Below are positions 22,656 through 34,453 of a DNA stretch of 64,000 bases, one piece after another. Origin of the DNA: Ophiosphaerella korrae (taxonomy: Eukaryota > Ascomycota > Dothideomycetes > Pleosporales > Phaeosphaeriaceae). The stretch covers positions 1-64,000 of the forward strand of contig JALNQF010000031.1 in the NCBI GenBank assembly GCA_028456385.1, read 5' to 3'. The notes beneath the pieces are model-generated. The model was not told the DNA's origin. It did not search any database and saw only the letters and a list, made by a program, of their open reading frames with translations. The translations under genes were made by a program, and so were the position numbers. Each line of letters begins with the position of its first letter. The first letter of the stretch is position 1.

Positions 22656-24708
22656 TTTCCTAACCGCGTAGCTGTTTATCCGAAGACGGCGTTTTTTGTT
22701 TGGTCTATCTGTGCTATGGGCTGATTCAAGGTTATAGTTGAATGAGGCGGTGCGCGGTCATTGTCTGGGATGATGCACGCATGCAACATCGGTAAGAAAT
22801 CTCTGTTGCGCCGTAAACCGGAATTTCCAAGGGAAACACATATGTCAGTCTAGGGAGGTGAAGTTCCAGTAGGTTGCGTTCAATTTTGAACTTCGAACTT
22901 TCATGCCTACATCAAGATGGCTGTGAAAAGCTTGTCGAGTAACGTCAATGACCCTGGCTTCCTTCGAAAGAGGCTTTTCTGTGTCCTTGAAGATCTTTGA
23001 TTTCACCAGGCCATAGATCTTGCTGAATCTAAATTTAGTCAAGATCTGTTTCCTTCTCCTCGGGATGCCCCCAATGAACCAAGAGACCAAACCATTTAGT
23101 ATACTGGACCATTTCACGCCCATGTGAACATGTAAGGACCCTAGCATAATCTGCGTTAGGAAGAAACAGTAACGTAAACACCCATGCATACGTGTTTATC
23201 TTAAACATCAACTGCTTCTTATTCAGGCTTTGTATATTAGATCATAAAGTAAGTTTAGATTTCTTCCTACATTTAAGGCCACAGTACCTGACTCTTCACT
23301 TCAAAAGATCGAGTCAGAACATAATCCCATGTGGCTCATAACGGCCAGATCACCGTGCTCTTCCAGACCCATAGGAAATTTTAGAAATAAAGCAGGGGCA
23401 TCCGCCATGCACTGGCCCTAGCTCCGGTCCCCGAGGAAACCGTACCTAGTCCTAGATACGTAATGGTATTGCATTCAGTATTGATGGACAGGCATAGTGA
23501 ATGCATAAATCGCAAGCCGGCGGTGAAAATCTTCTCATCGGCAATTGTCCCATGGCGGAATTACCCGATAAAGATTCGATATATCTCGACCACATCTAGT
23601 TACTGCCTTGAAGACCGCATCGTAGAGTTCGACTTACGTCCCAATGCAGTCGGAAACCTATCTTTTATTGTGAGTCATCAGTGGTAACAATCGCCTTGTC
23701 CTGTCGCCAGCTGGACCTTCCGCTCAAACACTTTCAACGCCCGTGCTCATACGGATCTCCACGATAAGGGAAGTATAAGCATTCATGCCGGGATTTCTCC
23801 CGAACCTTTTCACGTTATCACTCTTCTCCCCAATACAACTCGAATGTAGAAATATGGCTAAGATCATACTTAACCCTTCTGATTAAAAATTGCTCGAACC
23901 CCTTCCCCTTGAGATAGATTGGAACTCTTGCACCTGCCAATTGTCTTCATGAAGAGAACCTCGGGTTTTATTGCAGGTTTCTCGTGTAAAAAAAGCCGGT
24001 CGGCTACTTTGCTATCTTCTTATATATACATGCGTCAAGTGAGGAAGGGAAGAATTTTATATTCCCTAGAGTACCTCGGCGGGGACCTGTTTCACATGGA
24101 TGTCGGAACTATACTTCCCACGATCTACCGGGTCAATGTTCGATGGCTGAATCAGATAAAACAATATCATTTCAAACAAAAAGGTACATATAGTCAAGAC
24201 AACTGAGTGTTGAATGGACGGGGTCATCGAGAGTTTGGTGAGAGTCAAGGCTCAGAGGATGAGTAATGTATCGTGCGCGTTATTTGGCCCTCTATCCCTT
24301 GCTAAATTATTTTTAAATATAGGCTAAAAAAGTATAGACAAGGTAGAAGTATTTTAGAGCCTCTAGCTAGATAGTTCTGTATTCTATTATCTATTGTAGA
24401 TATCCAATAATAGTACTAGGAGAGTAATATTCTTAATAGGGACCGAAATTCCGTCCTAGTAGCACAGCATATCATATCACTTTATTTCTGAATCATGATT
24501 GCACGAGGAAGAGGCTGTAGTAGTGGATTTTTGTATGAGGTGAACCACTATCTCAGATATGTCAAGCTTAAGCTATACCTAAGCATCCTCCGACAACGCT
24601 ACTCGCCCTTCCATCACCCATGCCGCTAATGTGATGCTTCGCGGTTACATTCGGCAATCGTCACAAATAGCGCAAGGTATGGTTTGTCGACGTGTTGATA
24701 TCGGAGAG
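22656..24708. other. Gene-poor region before coiled-coil gene
   Basis: About 2 kb. A 114-codon minus ORF at 22845–23189 contains a hydrophobic stretch (SILNGLVSWFIGG) but no family signature. From about 24290 to 24480 the sequence is strongly A/T-rich (runs such as AAATTATTTTTAAATATAGG), the kind of composition left by repeat-induced point mutation, but no element end is visible. Confidence 0.35.
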
Positions 24709-26635
24709 CTAGTCTTCAATCTTGGCCAGAAGTTGTTCATACTTTCCCTTCCAGTACGTAGCATCTCCGCCAATACCAGCGCCGTTTGCTTGTGAGACTT
24801 TAGCGGCAGAGAGCTCCAGTTCGAGACGATCGATTTGGATATCCTTGTTGAGAGACTCATCGCGGAACTTTTCAGCCTGCTTAGAAAGTGGGAGAACATC
24901 CTTGTACTCTTTGTAAGATTTCTGCCTTCATTGTTAGTGCTTTGTTTCCAGTTCCTTGGTGTTAATATTGTTCACTTTAGCAAGCTCGGTCCATTGCGTG
25001 AGAGCAGCCTCGGTCTCTTCCTGCTTTTTTTCAAGGTTAAAAATCTTATCCAGCAATTCCATCTTGTCCTTGCCGATAGCTGAAGCGCTAACAGCTGTTT
25101 GCCCGCCCTTGAGCGTGTTGATCTCCTTCTTGAACTTTGCGTTCTCATCTTTGAGGTAGGAAATGGTTTCAACAGTATGAGCCATTTCGTTGTCCCTCGA
25201 CAAGAGTTCGGCTTGCTTTGAAGTGAGCTTCTTGTTCTCGGCCACCAATTTGTCATTGTCTTTCTGAGCTTCGTCGATCTTCTCAATAGCAGCAATGATC
25301 TGATTCGAGGCTCTGGCACCTTCTTCCTTGCTATTACTGAGCTCAGCCGTAAGCTGCGCGAATCGCTTCTTATAGTCTGACAATTCATTCAACAGAGATG
25401 CGTTGGCTTCCTCGAGCTCATCCCACTTTGTGAGGCGCCCTCTCATATCAGCGTTGTCCTTGCGCAAGGGCTCTATCTCAGCTGTCAACATTTCGATCTT
25501 CGCTATCTGCTCTTTGTTTTTCTAATCATATTTCAGCCTATAATTCATTGATATAGTTGTTAGATATACTAACAGAGAAACTCTGGCAGTGTTCGGTAGT
25601 CATGGTTTGGCATTTTTGCTCCAGCATCTTGATATCCGCTTTGAGTTTATCGAGCTGCAGCTTGAGATTGCTTTCAGATGACTTCAGAGACTTCGTTGTA
25701 GACTGTAAGTCTTCGTTCTCTGCCGTTGTTTTCGCGAGTAGATCTGTCTTCGCTTTGAGCTCTGCTGTGAAACGATTGGTCATCTGAAGCTCCATTGACT
25801 TCATTTTCTCCTGTAAGTTGCTGATAGTATTCTTAAATCCATCAATCTCGGCAAGTAGTTGCTTTTTGGTGGCCAAGAGAGCGTCGAGGTCATTCTGGAG
25901 TGCCTCGGCCCTCTTTGAATTCTCAACGTTGCCAGCCTTTTCCAGTTCCAATAGCTGTGCATACTTGTCGACCTCGCCGCGAAAGTGGCCCTTCTCCAGC
26001 GTCAGGCGAGATACCCGCTCTTGAATTTCCTCAAATGCCTTGAGCTTGTCGGCGGTCGTGGCCTTGTGATCAATAAGGGCTTGCTGTTGGTCAATAATAA
26101 GACTGTGCTGAAGGTTGATCTTTTTATGTTGCATGTTGAGTTCTTCCTGCGATTCACGATATGTTTGGTTGATTGCAGAAGCGTGGTACAAAGCGATGTT
26201 GTCTCTCTGTTTGTTGAGAAACTCAGGTAGAGCACTATTAGATTCCTCGATGACCTTGAATATCTTCTCAAGCTCGACCCACAGGTTGTTCACAGTGTCG
26301 AGAGCCGAACCATCTTCTTTCTGTACAGCTTCGCGAATAAGTTGAAGCAGTCGTCGGGTGCTGTTCATTGAGCTGGTCACCGAGCTAGAGACATGTGCGG
26401 TATGCTTCTCTAACTCTTCCTTCAAGGCGGTGCCCTGAACAATCGCAAGCTGGATAGCGGGGCCATTGCCTGGTACGCCATTCGTAGATTCTTTGTGGCT
26501 AGTCGCGACTTGTTCCTTGGTGGCAATAGTGGTTATGCCAACTGATTGTGGCAAGGTCGTAAGTTGAGCTCTCTTGACGTGGGGACTGGCATATTGCGAT
26601 GATGCGAGACCGCCATGCAGTGGTTGAGGCGCCAT
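24709..26635 (-). CDS. Long coiled-coil protein
   Basis: Exons 25574–26635, 24976–25521, 24709–24921 give about 606 aa. Intron 1 (25522–25573) is GTTAGT..TTAG. Intron 2 (24922–24975) is GTGAAC..GCAG with a CACTAAC branch point; joining gives LAK/KSYKEYK and a further 70 residues ending EQLLAKIED. After a ~70-residue Ser/Thr/Pro-rich N-terminus (MAPQPLHGGLASSQYASPHV) almost the whole protein is heptad-repeat coiled coil, with many Leu, Glu, Lys and Gln. No motor, membrane or zinc motif is seen, so a structural or scaffolding role is likely but unspecific. The start is the first ATG of the open frame. I cannot name an orthologue. Confidence 0.8.
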
Positions 26636-27495
26636 TTTGGACTTGTCTGTAATGTGATTCCTTGTTAGGACTATTCTGAGGGTGAGGTGAGAGCTGGGAT
26701 AGTGTGCGTACCACGTTCAAAGTTGGATTGCGTGAGAAGTTTGTAGGAGACAACATGAGCAATTACAATTGCACCACGAGATTACCCGAGTGGGGGAGCG
26801 GCGTTTGTTTATTGTTTGTGTGGTGTGCAGTAAAAGAGGCAACTACGCGAACTAGGCAGAATACCTACTCCACTGACAAATGCGCATTCACTTTGCATAT
26901 ACGCAAATTTACATACATTTACCAAGAGTATGAAGCAAGGCTAAGCCAAGCGGTGAAGTGAGAATGAGGATGAGGAGATCCCGTCTGCTAGGATATCACT
27001 AAAACTTGTTTAATGCTCGTGTTTGTGATGGGAACCAGTGTAGATAGAGACCATGACATGATCACATGGCCTGTCTATAATATTTAGCGTATTGAGGAAA
27101 TTGACTGTTGATATATAATTACACCCTCTAAAGGCCTTGGTTAGGGATGGGTTAAGGTGTCTCTGCAGGCTCGCGTTACATTTGATTGTAGTCTTGCACG
27201 GTCCTACGTTCTTTTCCTGTTACAACTCCCCTACCAAGCGTGTATCGATGCTCTATCTGAGGGTTATTCGCAGGGTTAAGCATGACTATTGCACCAGATA
27301 TGAGGCTGTGGACTGATAGTAATATACGATATCATGGTGCGTCCATATTATTTAGGGTCCAGTCAACTATATGGGACTGTCACTTGGCGGAGAATGTGGG
27401 TGCAACAAGAGTACGAGAACAAAGCCAGGGAGGGGAATGAGCCCAACGAACCTATTTCGTGTATACTGTATTATACTTTTGCAACCTTTTGACTA
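26636..27495. other. Intergenic upstream of coiled-coil gene
   Basis: Contains the promoter of the minus-strand coiled-coil gene. No ORF with family resemblance. Ends at the TA target site of the MITE at 27494–27495. Confidence 0.45.
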
Positions 27496-27875
27496 ACGTA
27501 CTTTACAAGCGAGTGGGCACCCCAAAACACACCAAAAAACCAGAAAATTTTCTCAACGACGGTTTGATGATGTTATCTAAAACTTTTTATATATACTTTT
27601 ATATCTGATATTAGTTATCCTTATAAATATTACGTTAATAGGTTCTCTTGTTATTTAGATACTCGCTCTAAGCTCGAAATTTTATCTATTTATTGAGTAT
27701 TTATCTCTAATTTAAGAATTACTTAATATTTCCTTTTCAGATTTTAGATTTAGTCATTAGTTAGGTAGAAGAGGGTATCGTTAAATTTCTATATTATATC
27801 ATCAAGCCGTTGTTGAGATAATTTTCTGGTTTTTTTGGTGTATTTTTGGGGTGCCCACTCGCTTGTAAAGTACGT
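27496..27875. mobile_element. Mariner-type MITE with long inverted repeats
   Basis: A 380 bp element flanked by TA on both sides (27494–27495 and 27876–27877), the target duplication of Tc1/mariner transposons. Its ends are inverted copies beginning ACGTACTTTACAAGCGAG and continuing for about 80 bases with a handful of mismatches (about 27496–27578 against 27793–27875). The interior is very A/T-rich and has no ORF, so it is non-autonomous and would need a transposase encoded elsewhere. Confidence 0.9.
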
Positions 27876-29852
27876 TATGTGTAAATGTTTGATGTTGAGA
27901 CAATGAGCTATCACATCGAACACAGTACGAACATGGTGGCGTATTGGATTCACCTGCAGTGTCAAGGGTTGTCACAAAAAAAGAATTATTTGTAAGGTGG
28001 GTTTGATATCTTCACAGGATCTGTGCTTCTTCAAGCATACAAAAGCAAAAAGCTTCGCCAAAGAGTCCAGAAGAGATGGAAACATGTTCTGCTGAGGCTC
28101 GTTCCTTCTTCCATGCAGTTGTAGCGAGTCATGTCTCACCGGCAGAATGAAACCAATCAGCCGGAGCCTGAGCACGCTCCTAAAAGCAAGGCAGGCATAG
28201 TCCAGAAATGATTGGATTACAAACAAAAACGCAAGGCATGCGTTCAGGATAGAATGGTAGTGTAAGAGGAAGAAAAAATAGGCTGATCGGCGGCCGAGGC
28301 CACCACTGTCAGCACCGTGTAAATGGGCTAATCAGTCGGCGAATGATGATCTTGCCCGACTCTGTCCGATTTGACCGACCACAACATGCGCACGCATGCT
28401 GGCTAGCATGGACTTGTGCAGGCGATAGAATTCCACGGAAGCTGGAGTGCTTGGAAGCTGACTGATCGGGAGTGCATGATTCAGCGTGGCTTTCGGAGAC
28501 CGAGGGGAGGCTGAAGGCAGGGCGGTTCCTCCCGAGAATGGGCGGAGCTGACGAGTGTGGCAGTGCTGGATCGCTGGGGCACCAAGAGGGCGGATGACGA
28601 GTCTACTTTATTATCATGGTTGACATGACCTCCAACGGGTGGTTCAGCAAAACGGGCTTGGGCATGGACAGCGCAACTGGCAAGGTCCACGACACCGGCC
28701 CTTTTATCCAGACGGCATGGGGCGACCTGTCCGGTGGGCTGGAATGGAGCAGCGAACCCTGCTCGTGGAACCAAGCCATGTTACACCTGGACGGCTACCC
28801 CAAGAGACGGTTGGCGCTGTGCACGGCAGCTACCACACCACGGGCAGAGCAGGTCTCTGGGCCGGAATGATGCCGGTGATGCTGATGGTGCTGGCGATGC
28901 TGGCGGTCTGCAGCAAGAAGTTGGGCTGGTGACAGTAGGTGCTAGGGACGCGTTGAAACATGGCCTCCCGGGGACTTGGACATTTGGGACCTGTGCAGGA
29001 CCGCACCTGACGACGGTGGGCAGCCGGTAGCCTGTATTGGACGTGGGCATGGAAGGCTAGTAGCCCGAATGGGACGAGTAGCCGCTTGAGTTGCTCGCCA
29101 CCTGTGACTGGGAGTGCTAGGCTGTGCGCAGTAAGTATGGGCAACCAGACTACCAGGTCGCTGCGTCGCGCAGGCGGTGGGGAGGGTGGAGCATCATGGT
29201 GCGCACAGACGGCCTTTGCGTGCTGCAACCGTGAATAGACGCAGGATTGTTCGGTAGAGAAAGGTCTAAGACGCCTATTTCTCGTCGCCGCCCCTACTAC
29301 GGTCGGGTGCTCCCTTTATTTCCTCTTGTTCGCTGCGTCCACTGCGCTTCTGCTGCGTCTGCTGCTGTGCCTGTCCCCGCCAGCCGCCGTCTTCTTTCAC
29401 TCGTTGCCACAGCCGCTACCAAGTACGGCTCTCACACCATAACGGCACCCAGCCCCTAGTTCCAGCGCTACTTTTTCGTGTCTTGTCTTCGTCACTGCCC
29501 CGTCTGTGACTCTCGCCTGCCCAGGTCTAGCTCCACGTCGTCTCGTCTATTCTCCTCACGACCCCTCTAGGCTCTATCTAGTCGTGCCTCTGGTCGTCTG
29601 CATCCTCCTCCTAAGACTCTGGCCCTGAAACCACTTGCAGAGCGGAGCTGACCTGCAGCTCAACCTAGTTGATCCTAGATACCGCCCATCCAGGCTTGCT
29701 TCTCTCCCACCTGCCCTCGCCTGCCGCCTGCTGTGCTGCTCCTGTTCCATAACCTCGCCGACCATCTCCCGTCTCAACGCCTACATCTGGGTTCAAGAGT
29801 TGTAGCTACGCCCTGCCATCCGAGGACTTGCCAGTGGATGGCACCAGCGATC
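27876..29852. other. Intergenic and long leader upstream of G-alpha
   Basis: After the MITE the sequence becomes G/C-rich from about 28260 onward. Overlapping ORFs on both strands at 28480–29230 follow from this composition; the 84-codon plus ORF at 28616–28870 (MVDMTSNGWFSKTGLG) is the most protein-like but has no recognisable domain. From about 29250 to 29850 the plus strand is pyrimidine-rich, as expected for a promoter and leader of a well-expressed fungal gene. Confidence 0.4.
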
Positions 29853-31042
29853 ATGTGCTTTGGCAGGAAACCCGTAGACCCCGAGTCTCGCAAGAATGAG
29901 GACATTGAAAAAACTCTCCGCGTGGACCGCAAGAGGGCAGAGCGCGAGGTGAAGCTGCTCCTGCTCGGTATGCTCCATCACCCCCACCCCACGCCTGCGC
30001 GCAACACCTACAGCGTCCAGACTAACATGCGACCACAGGCGCCGGCGAGAGCGGCAAGTCGACGGTGCTCAAGCAGATGCGCATCATCAATGCCGGCGGC
30101 TTCGGCAAGCCAGAGCGCAAGTCATGGCGCGCCACCATCTTCAACAACTTGGTGTCGGCCTTCCAGACCATCTATGCCGCCATGCAGGAGGACGACACCG
30201 ACTTTGAGGATGAAGACAACATTGTATGCCGCATTGTCCACAGCCCTAGCTGCACTCAACCGCTAACTCCATCCCAGCGACACTCGGAGCTCATCAATGG
30301 TGCGCCGGACATTGGCACAGAGGAGCCGCTGCCCGAAGAGTTCCTCACGGCATTCAATTGCTTGTGGGCCGACAAGGGCGTCCAACTGACCATCCTGAAG
30401 GGCAACCAGTACGCCCTCCACGATAACTTGAGCTACTTCTTCCAAGACATCGAACGCCTCTTCGCGAGAGACTTCCTCCCCAGCGATCAAGACATCCTAC
30501 GCACCCGGTTACGGACGACTGGCATCTCGGAAACAATATTCGAACTCGGTAACCTTACCTACAAAATGGTTGACGTCGGTGGTCAGCGATCAGAGCGGAA
30601 GAAGTGGATACACGTTTTCGACAACGTGCAGGTCGTCCTGTTCCTTGTCGCCATCAGCGGTTATGATCACGTGCTTGTCGAAGACCGCAACGGCAATCAA
30701 ATGCACGAAGCGCTGATGCTCTTCGAATCTATCTCAAATTCAAAATACTTTGAAAAGTCTGCTCTCATTCTTTTCCTAAATAAAATCGATCTTTTCCGAG
30801 AAAAGATTGCAGGTGGCATGAGCCCGATCAGCAAGGTCTTTCCCGACTACACCGGCCAGCCCACAGATATCGAGGCCGGCATGGAATTCTTCGCCAACAA
30901 ATTCCGCAATCTTGTAAGACAGCCAAAGAAGGAGGTGTACGTGCATTATACGAATGCAACCGATACAGATCTGTTAAAAAAGACTATGGCGTCGGTCCAG
31001 GATATGATTGTCCAACGCAACCTCAACGCCCTCATCTTGTAA
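29853..31042 (+). CDS. Heterotrimeric G protein alpha subunit (group II-like)
   Basis: Exons 29853–29967, 30039–30223, 30278–31042 give 354 aa, the usual G-alpha length. Introns are 29968–30038 and 30224–30277. It is the GTPase switch that carries signals from 7TM receptors at the plasma membrane. All key elements are visible: P-loop GAGESGKST (39–47), the catalytic arginine at about residue 177, switch II DVGGQRSERKKW with the catalytic Gln near 203, NKID for guanine recognition and TNATDT near the C-terminus. The start MCFG lacks the Gly-2 myristoylation site but has Cys-2, a possible palmitoylation site. The MCFGRKP start and the NLNALIL end resemble the GNA-2/GanA subgroup more than the subgroup I or III forms. 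This assignment is from memory of the families. The second intron is 54 bases with no in-frame stop. Confidence 0.93.
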
Positions 31043-32357
31043 CCGCACCATCCCTACCATCCATTCGAGGAAGATAAGCTCACGCAGGGACCCCTCGCTA
31101 GTGTTTAAATCGTTTGCCCGAGCGTAATTTATATGTTCGGCGCCCGGCCACCCACGAGCACCGCGAACCGACCCCCGAATACCCCGATTTCCCATCCTCC
31201 AATACCAGCGACATGGTCTTATTTTCACATTATACCCCAGATTTATCTTCTAATTCCCCACCGTTTTACGAAGAGTTTACGACATGATTCCCTACCTCGA
31301 AAGTTTGCGTATGTGTAAGAGCAGGCGGTTCCGCGGGAGTAGATTGAAAGTAGCAGGGATAATGTCTCCAAGCGGAGATGTAGCAGGGGGGGTAGGGTGA
31401 GACCCTGGCGGCAAGCAATAAGATGTTAGCTGTTCCAAAATGCACGCACTCCCATCTTCTGTTAAGCATTCGTGTTAAGCGGACTGGTATATCCGCTTCA
31501 TGGTCCTTTTTGCAAAGTCATTGGCGCGATTTTGGTTGGATGCAAGTTTGTAGACTTGGGTATGGTGGGGGCCGAGTTCCAGGGGAGAAGAAGTATATTA
31601 CGCTGCATGAGGCTGCAAGGCGCCACCCAGACCAACCTCTGCTTAATCTGCAAATATCACGGAATGTAACGTCCATTGCATTGTCAGTGCGCACAGAAGC
31701 ATGTCGACGAGTAGCTAGTACTGTCGTCCAAGCTTAATGGCAATTTCTGATAATCGTTTGGATGCATGTCTCACCCAAAGCAAATTGAAGAATGACATAA
31801 GCTGCAGAAAGGATGCTAGTTCCGAAGTAGAAAGATGGACGCGGGTGTGGCGTGAGATTACAGGCTACAATACAATATGCACGACTGCGACGCGGTTGTG
31901 GGATGAAGACATGTCACGCTGTAGAGTATATGTAGTCGCTTGAATGAGGTGAAGACTGAGTCGTTGGCAGTGACCATAAAACAGTGAAGTGAAAGCAGAG
32001 GTATTTTGGGCGCGGCATCAGAGGCAGCCGGGCGCTCGCAGTTGGCTCAGGATGTTGAAGGAATGGCGGACGCCTGGGTATATTGAGCAGGTTCTGCATA
32101 TGGAAGGTATGAACAGGTCAGGTTGCATCTAGCTCTGAACAGCAAGTAGCACATCCAACACCGCCATCAAGTACACAGGCTGCCGGTGTTCAGGCGGCGG
32201 TGGCGATGCACCCGTGACATGCGGCGGCAAACGCTAAGCCACGGGTAAACGTCGGCCCATGATGACCTGCAGGCTGCCGCAGGTCCTGATCAGCCATGTC
32301 CAACACGTGTGGCCTCCAGTCAACACGACCTCACCCCACGTTAGCACTGCGCTGGCC
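31043..32357. other. Intergenic
   Basis: About 1.3 kb between two plus-strand genes. Short ORFs (for example 31423–31737) show no family signature. It should contain the G-alpha 3' end and the promoter of the mS38 gene. No repeat or RNA gene seen. Confidence 0.4.
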
Positions 32358-33379
32358 ATGTTCACGCCGTCGTTCGCGAGAGTCGTACGCTCTACTGCCT
32401 CGGTTTCAGCTACCCCAGCCGGTCCCCTCTGCCGCGCTGTTCTCTGCACCGCTCCGAAGCCCTTCCGCCCGAGTCACCAGCGGCGCTACTCGTCCTCCAA
32501 GCCGTCCATCCCCCCAAGCAACAAGAAGAAGCCAGCCGCAGAAGAGTTGGAGCAGAATGCAGCCAATCAGCTGCGTGATTACGGTGTGGACGCAACATCA
32601 AATGGCAAAGTGACGGAGATATCCATTGCAACTTCCATGAACAACGTCCCCCATGTACCACCCACCAGCCATGGTAGCGACGATGGTATATAGCCAGGGA
32701 AAGTGCCTAACCTAATCTGTACTGACCATTCACAGAAGTCAAGCTGTCATCCTTCTTCGCCCTCCATCGGCCCATTACCTTCCACAAAGAGGCATGGCAG
32801 CAGCCGGCAACCATGGAAGTATTTGGCGCCATATTCGACCGCGCGGAGCCCAACTCAATACAGAGAACTAAACAAGCATTACACGACTATATCCTCAATT
32901 TGCATGCTGGCATCGACGCACTCGACGAATTGCCCGCCGACACCATCACCATCTCCGTACAGACAGAGACACAGCAACTTGATGAGATTCCGACGGAAGA
33001 CGAAATCAAATTCCACGCCTCGCAACTTCCTCGTTTCGTTCCTCCTCCGCCGCCTGCAATATTCAATCCCTCTGCAGCCCCGTCGAAAAATTTCACTGCG
33101 CAAGATATAGCGACAGAAATTAATCAGCGCATAACTGAGCAAGATATAGTGACGAATATCAATCAGCTCATAACCGAAGTCCGTCTTCCCACAAAGCAAA
33201 CACAGGCGCAGACACAGACGCCCACGCCCACGCCATTCCGAGAGCACGTTCGTCAGCGGCGAGGGGATATGCTCTTGATTAGTGTCAAAAGACAACGAAA
33301 GCTGAAAATGAAGAAGCACAAGTACAAGAAACTCATGAAGAGAACCAGGCTGTTGCGACGGAAACTAGACCGGACTTGA
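32358..33379 (+). CDS. COX24: Mitochondrial small ribosomal subunit protein mS38 (COX24/AURKAIP1 domain)
   Basis: Two exons, 32358–32685 and 32736–33379, give about 323 aa. The 50 bp intron (32686–32735) is GTATAT..ACAG with CTAAC nearby. The N-terminus is rich in Arg, Ser and Ala with few acids (MFTPSFARVVRSTASVSATP), a typical mitochondrial targeting sequence. The middle is poorly conserved and Pro/Gln-rich. The last ~40 residues are the diagnostic domain: GDMLLISVKRQRKLKMKKHK followed by KLMKRTRLLRRKLDR. In yeast this protein (Cox24/Qri5) is needed for processing and translation of COX1 mRNA and is a stable part of the mitoribosome small subunit. Upstream in-frame ATGs exist at 32259 and 32262, but the ATG at 32358 puts the targeting signal at the end. 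Confidence 0.87.
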
Positions 33380-34453
33380 TAGACATATGAGACGACAGGG
33401 AAACTACGCGACGGCCAAGTCAAGGGATATAGGTGGGACTAAGGATATTAGCCGGGCGACTAAGTCTACGGTACCACCCCAGCTGGTACATTCAGGGACC
33501 ATTGCGTAGCTAATGTTTGTGACCGAGATATCACGCCGGCGCTTCATGAGCGCATTTCGTCATACCTGATCGATAGAACGCATGAAGAACATTCTCGCTC
33601 TTCCCTTCAAACCTCCATAATTTTTCATAGATTATTGAGCATTAAAGGTTAAGCTGCATCGGGTGCTCAGCGACAGGCCCGCCTGTTCTTTCCAAATATC
33701 ATCATCCACCTAATAGGCCACGCGTTCCTTTGCATAAAGTGTTTTTTTTAGAGACCTTCCACTGTTTACAGGATCTTTCTATTGTCTCGTGCGCATCGAG
33801 CGGTGTTCCGAACGCATTGTGTCCTGGTCTGTGTCAAGATGGCGGCTACTGGTGTCGTGGGTGAGCCTGAAACCCCATTGAGACCGGGGCCGTCACAACT
33901 TTCTCAGCCTCGTCCTCGGTAACGTGCACGCTCAGATATATTCTCTACAAACATGGCCTAGTCGCCTAGGGCTTGCTGCCGAACCGAAGCTGCGTGCCGC
34001 CCATCAAACGTGCCATCATGCTCAATTCTGCATGACACCTTGGAGGAACGGCTTCCTAGTCATCTTCTACCAGCTTCCAGGCTCGATTCAATGCTTGGCT
34101 AATGTTTTGACTCGATTCGACCGGATTTTTGTGCAGTTTTCGAGACATGCAATCTCTCCTGTCGTACCGTCACGGCTGGTGGTATGCGCTTGGAGGGAGG
34201 TAGGCAGAATGGTAGACGTGGGTCCAAGTGCATTGAGATATAAAAGGTCACGATATCGCGCCCCCCAGTTGAAGGCCAGCAACTCGACATTCGCAGTAGC
34301 AATTGACACTCCGGTCTTTTCCATTTGCCTTTCATTCATTCAGTTCTCCATCTAGCCCAGGTCGGCACTTATTCACTACACAAGAGCTAGTCTCATATTC
34401 ACTATATTCTAACTTCCAAGAAACACTCTTTTTACAAACTCAAATCCGCAAAA
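33380..34453. other. Intergenic and promoter of secreted protein gene
   Basis: About 1.07 kb. The distal half shows nothing recognisable. The last 220 bases hold a TATA-like element and a long leader rich in CA and CT. ORFs at 33924–34355 and 34088–34339 overlap in opposite directions and are not credible genes. Confidence 0.45.
34238..34247 (+). promoter_or_regulatory. TATA box of secreted repeat protein gene
   Basis: ATATAAAAGG lies 207 bases before the ATG at 34454. That is compatible with transcription starting near 34270 and a leader of about 180 bases. The coding sequence uses mostly C-ending codons, consistent with strong expression. Confidence 0.5.

Noticed and set aside
28481..29228. 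Overlapping ORFs on both strands in G/C-rich DNA upstream of G-alpha
   Set aside because: Stop codons are rare in G/C-rich sequence, and frames on both strands are open at once; none shows a protein family.
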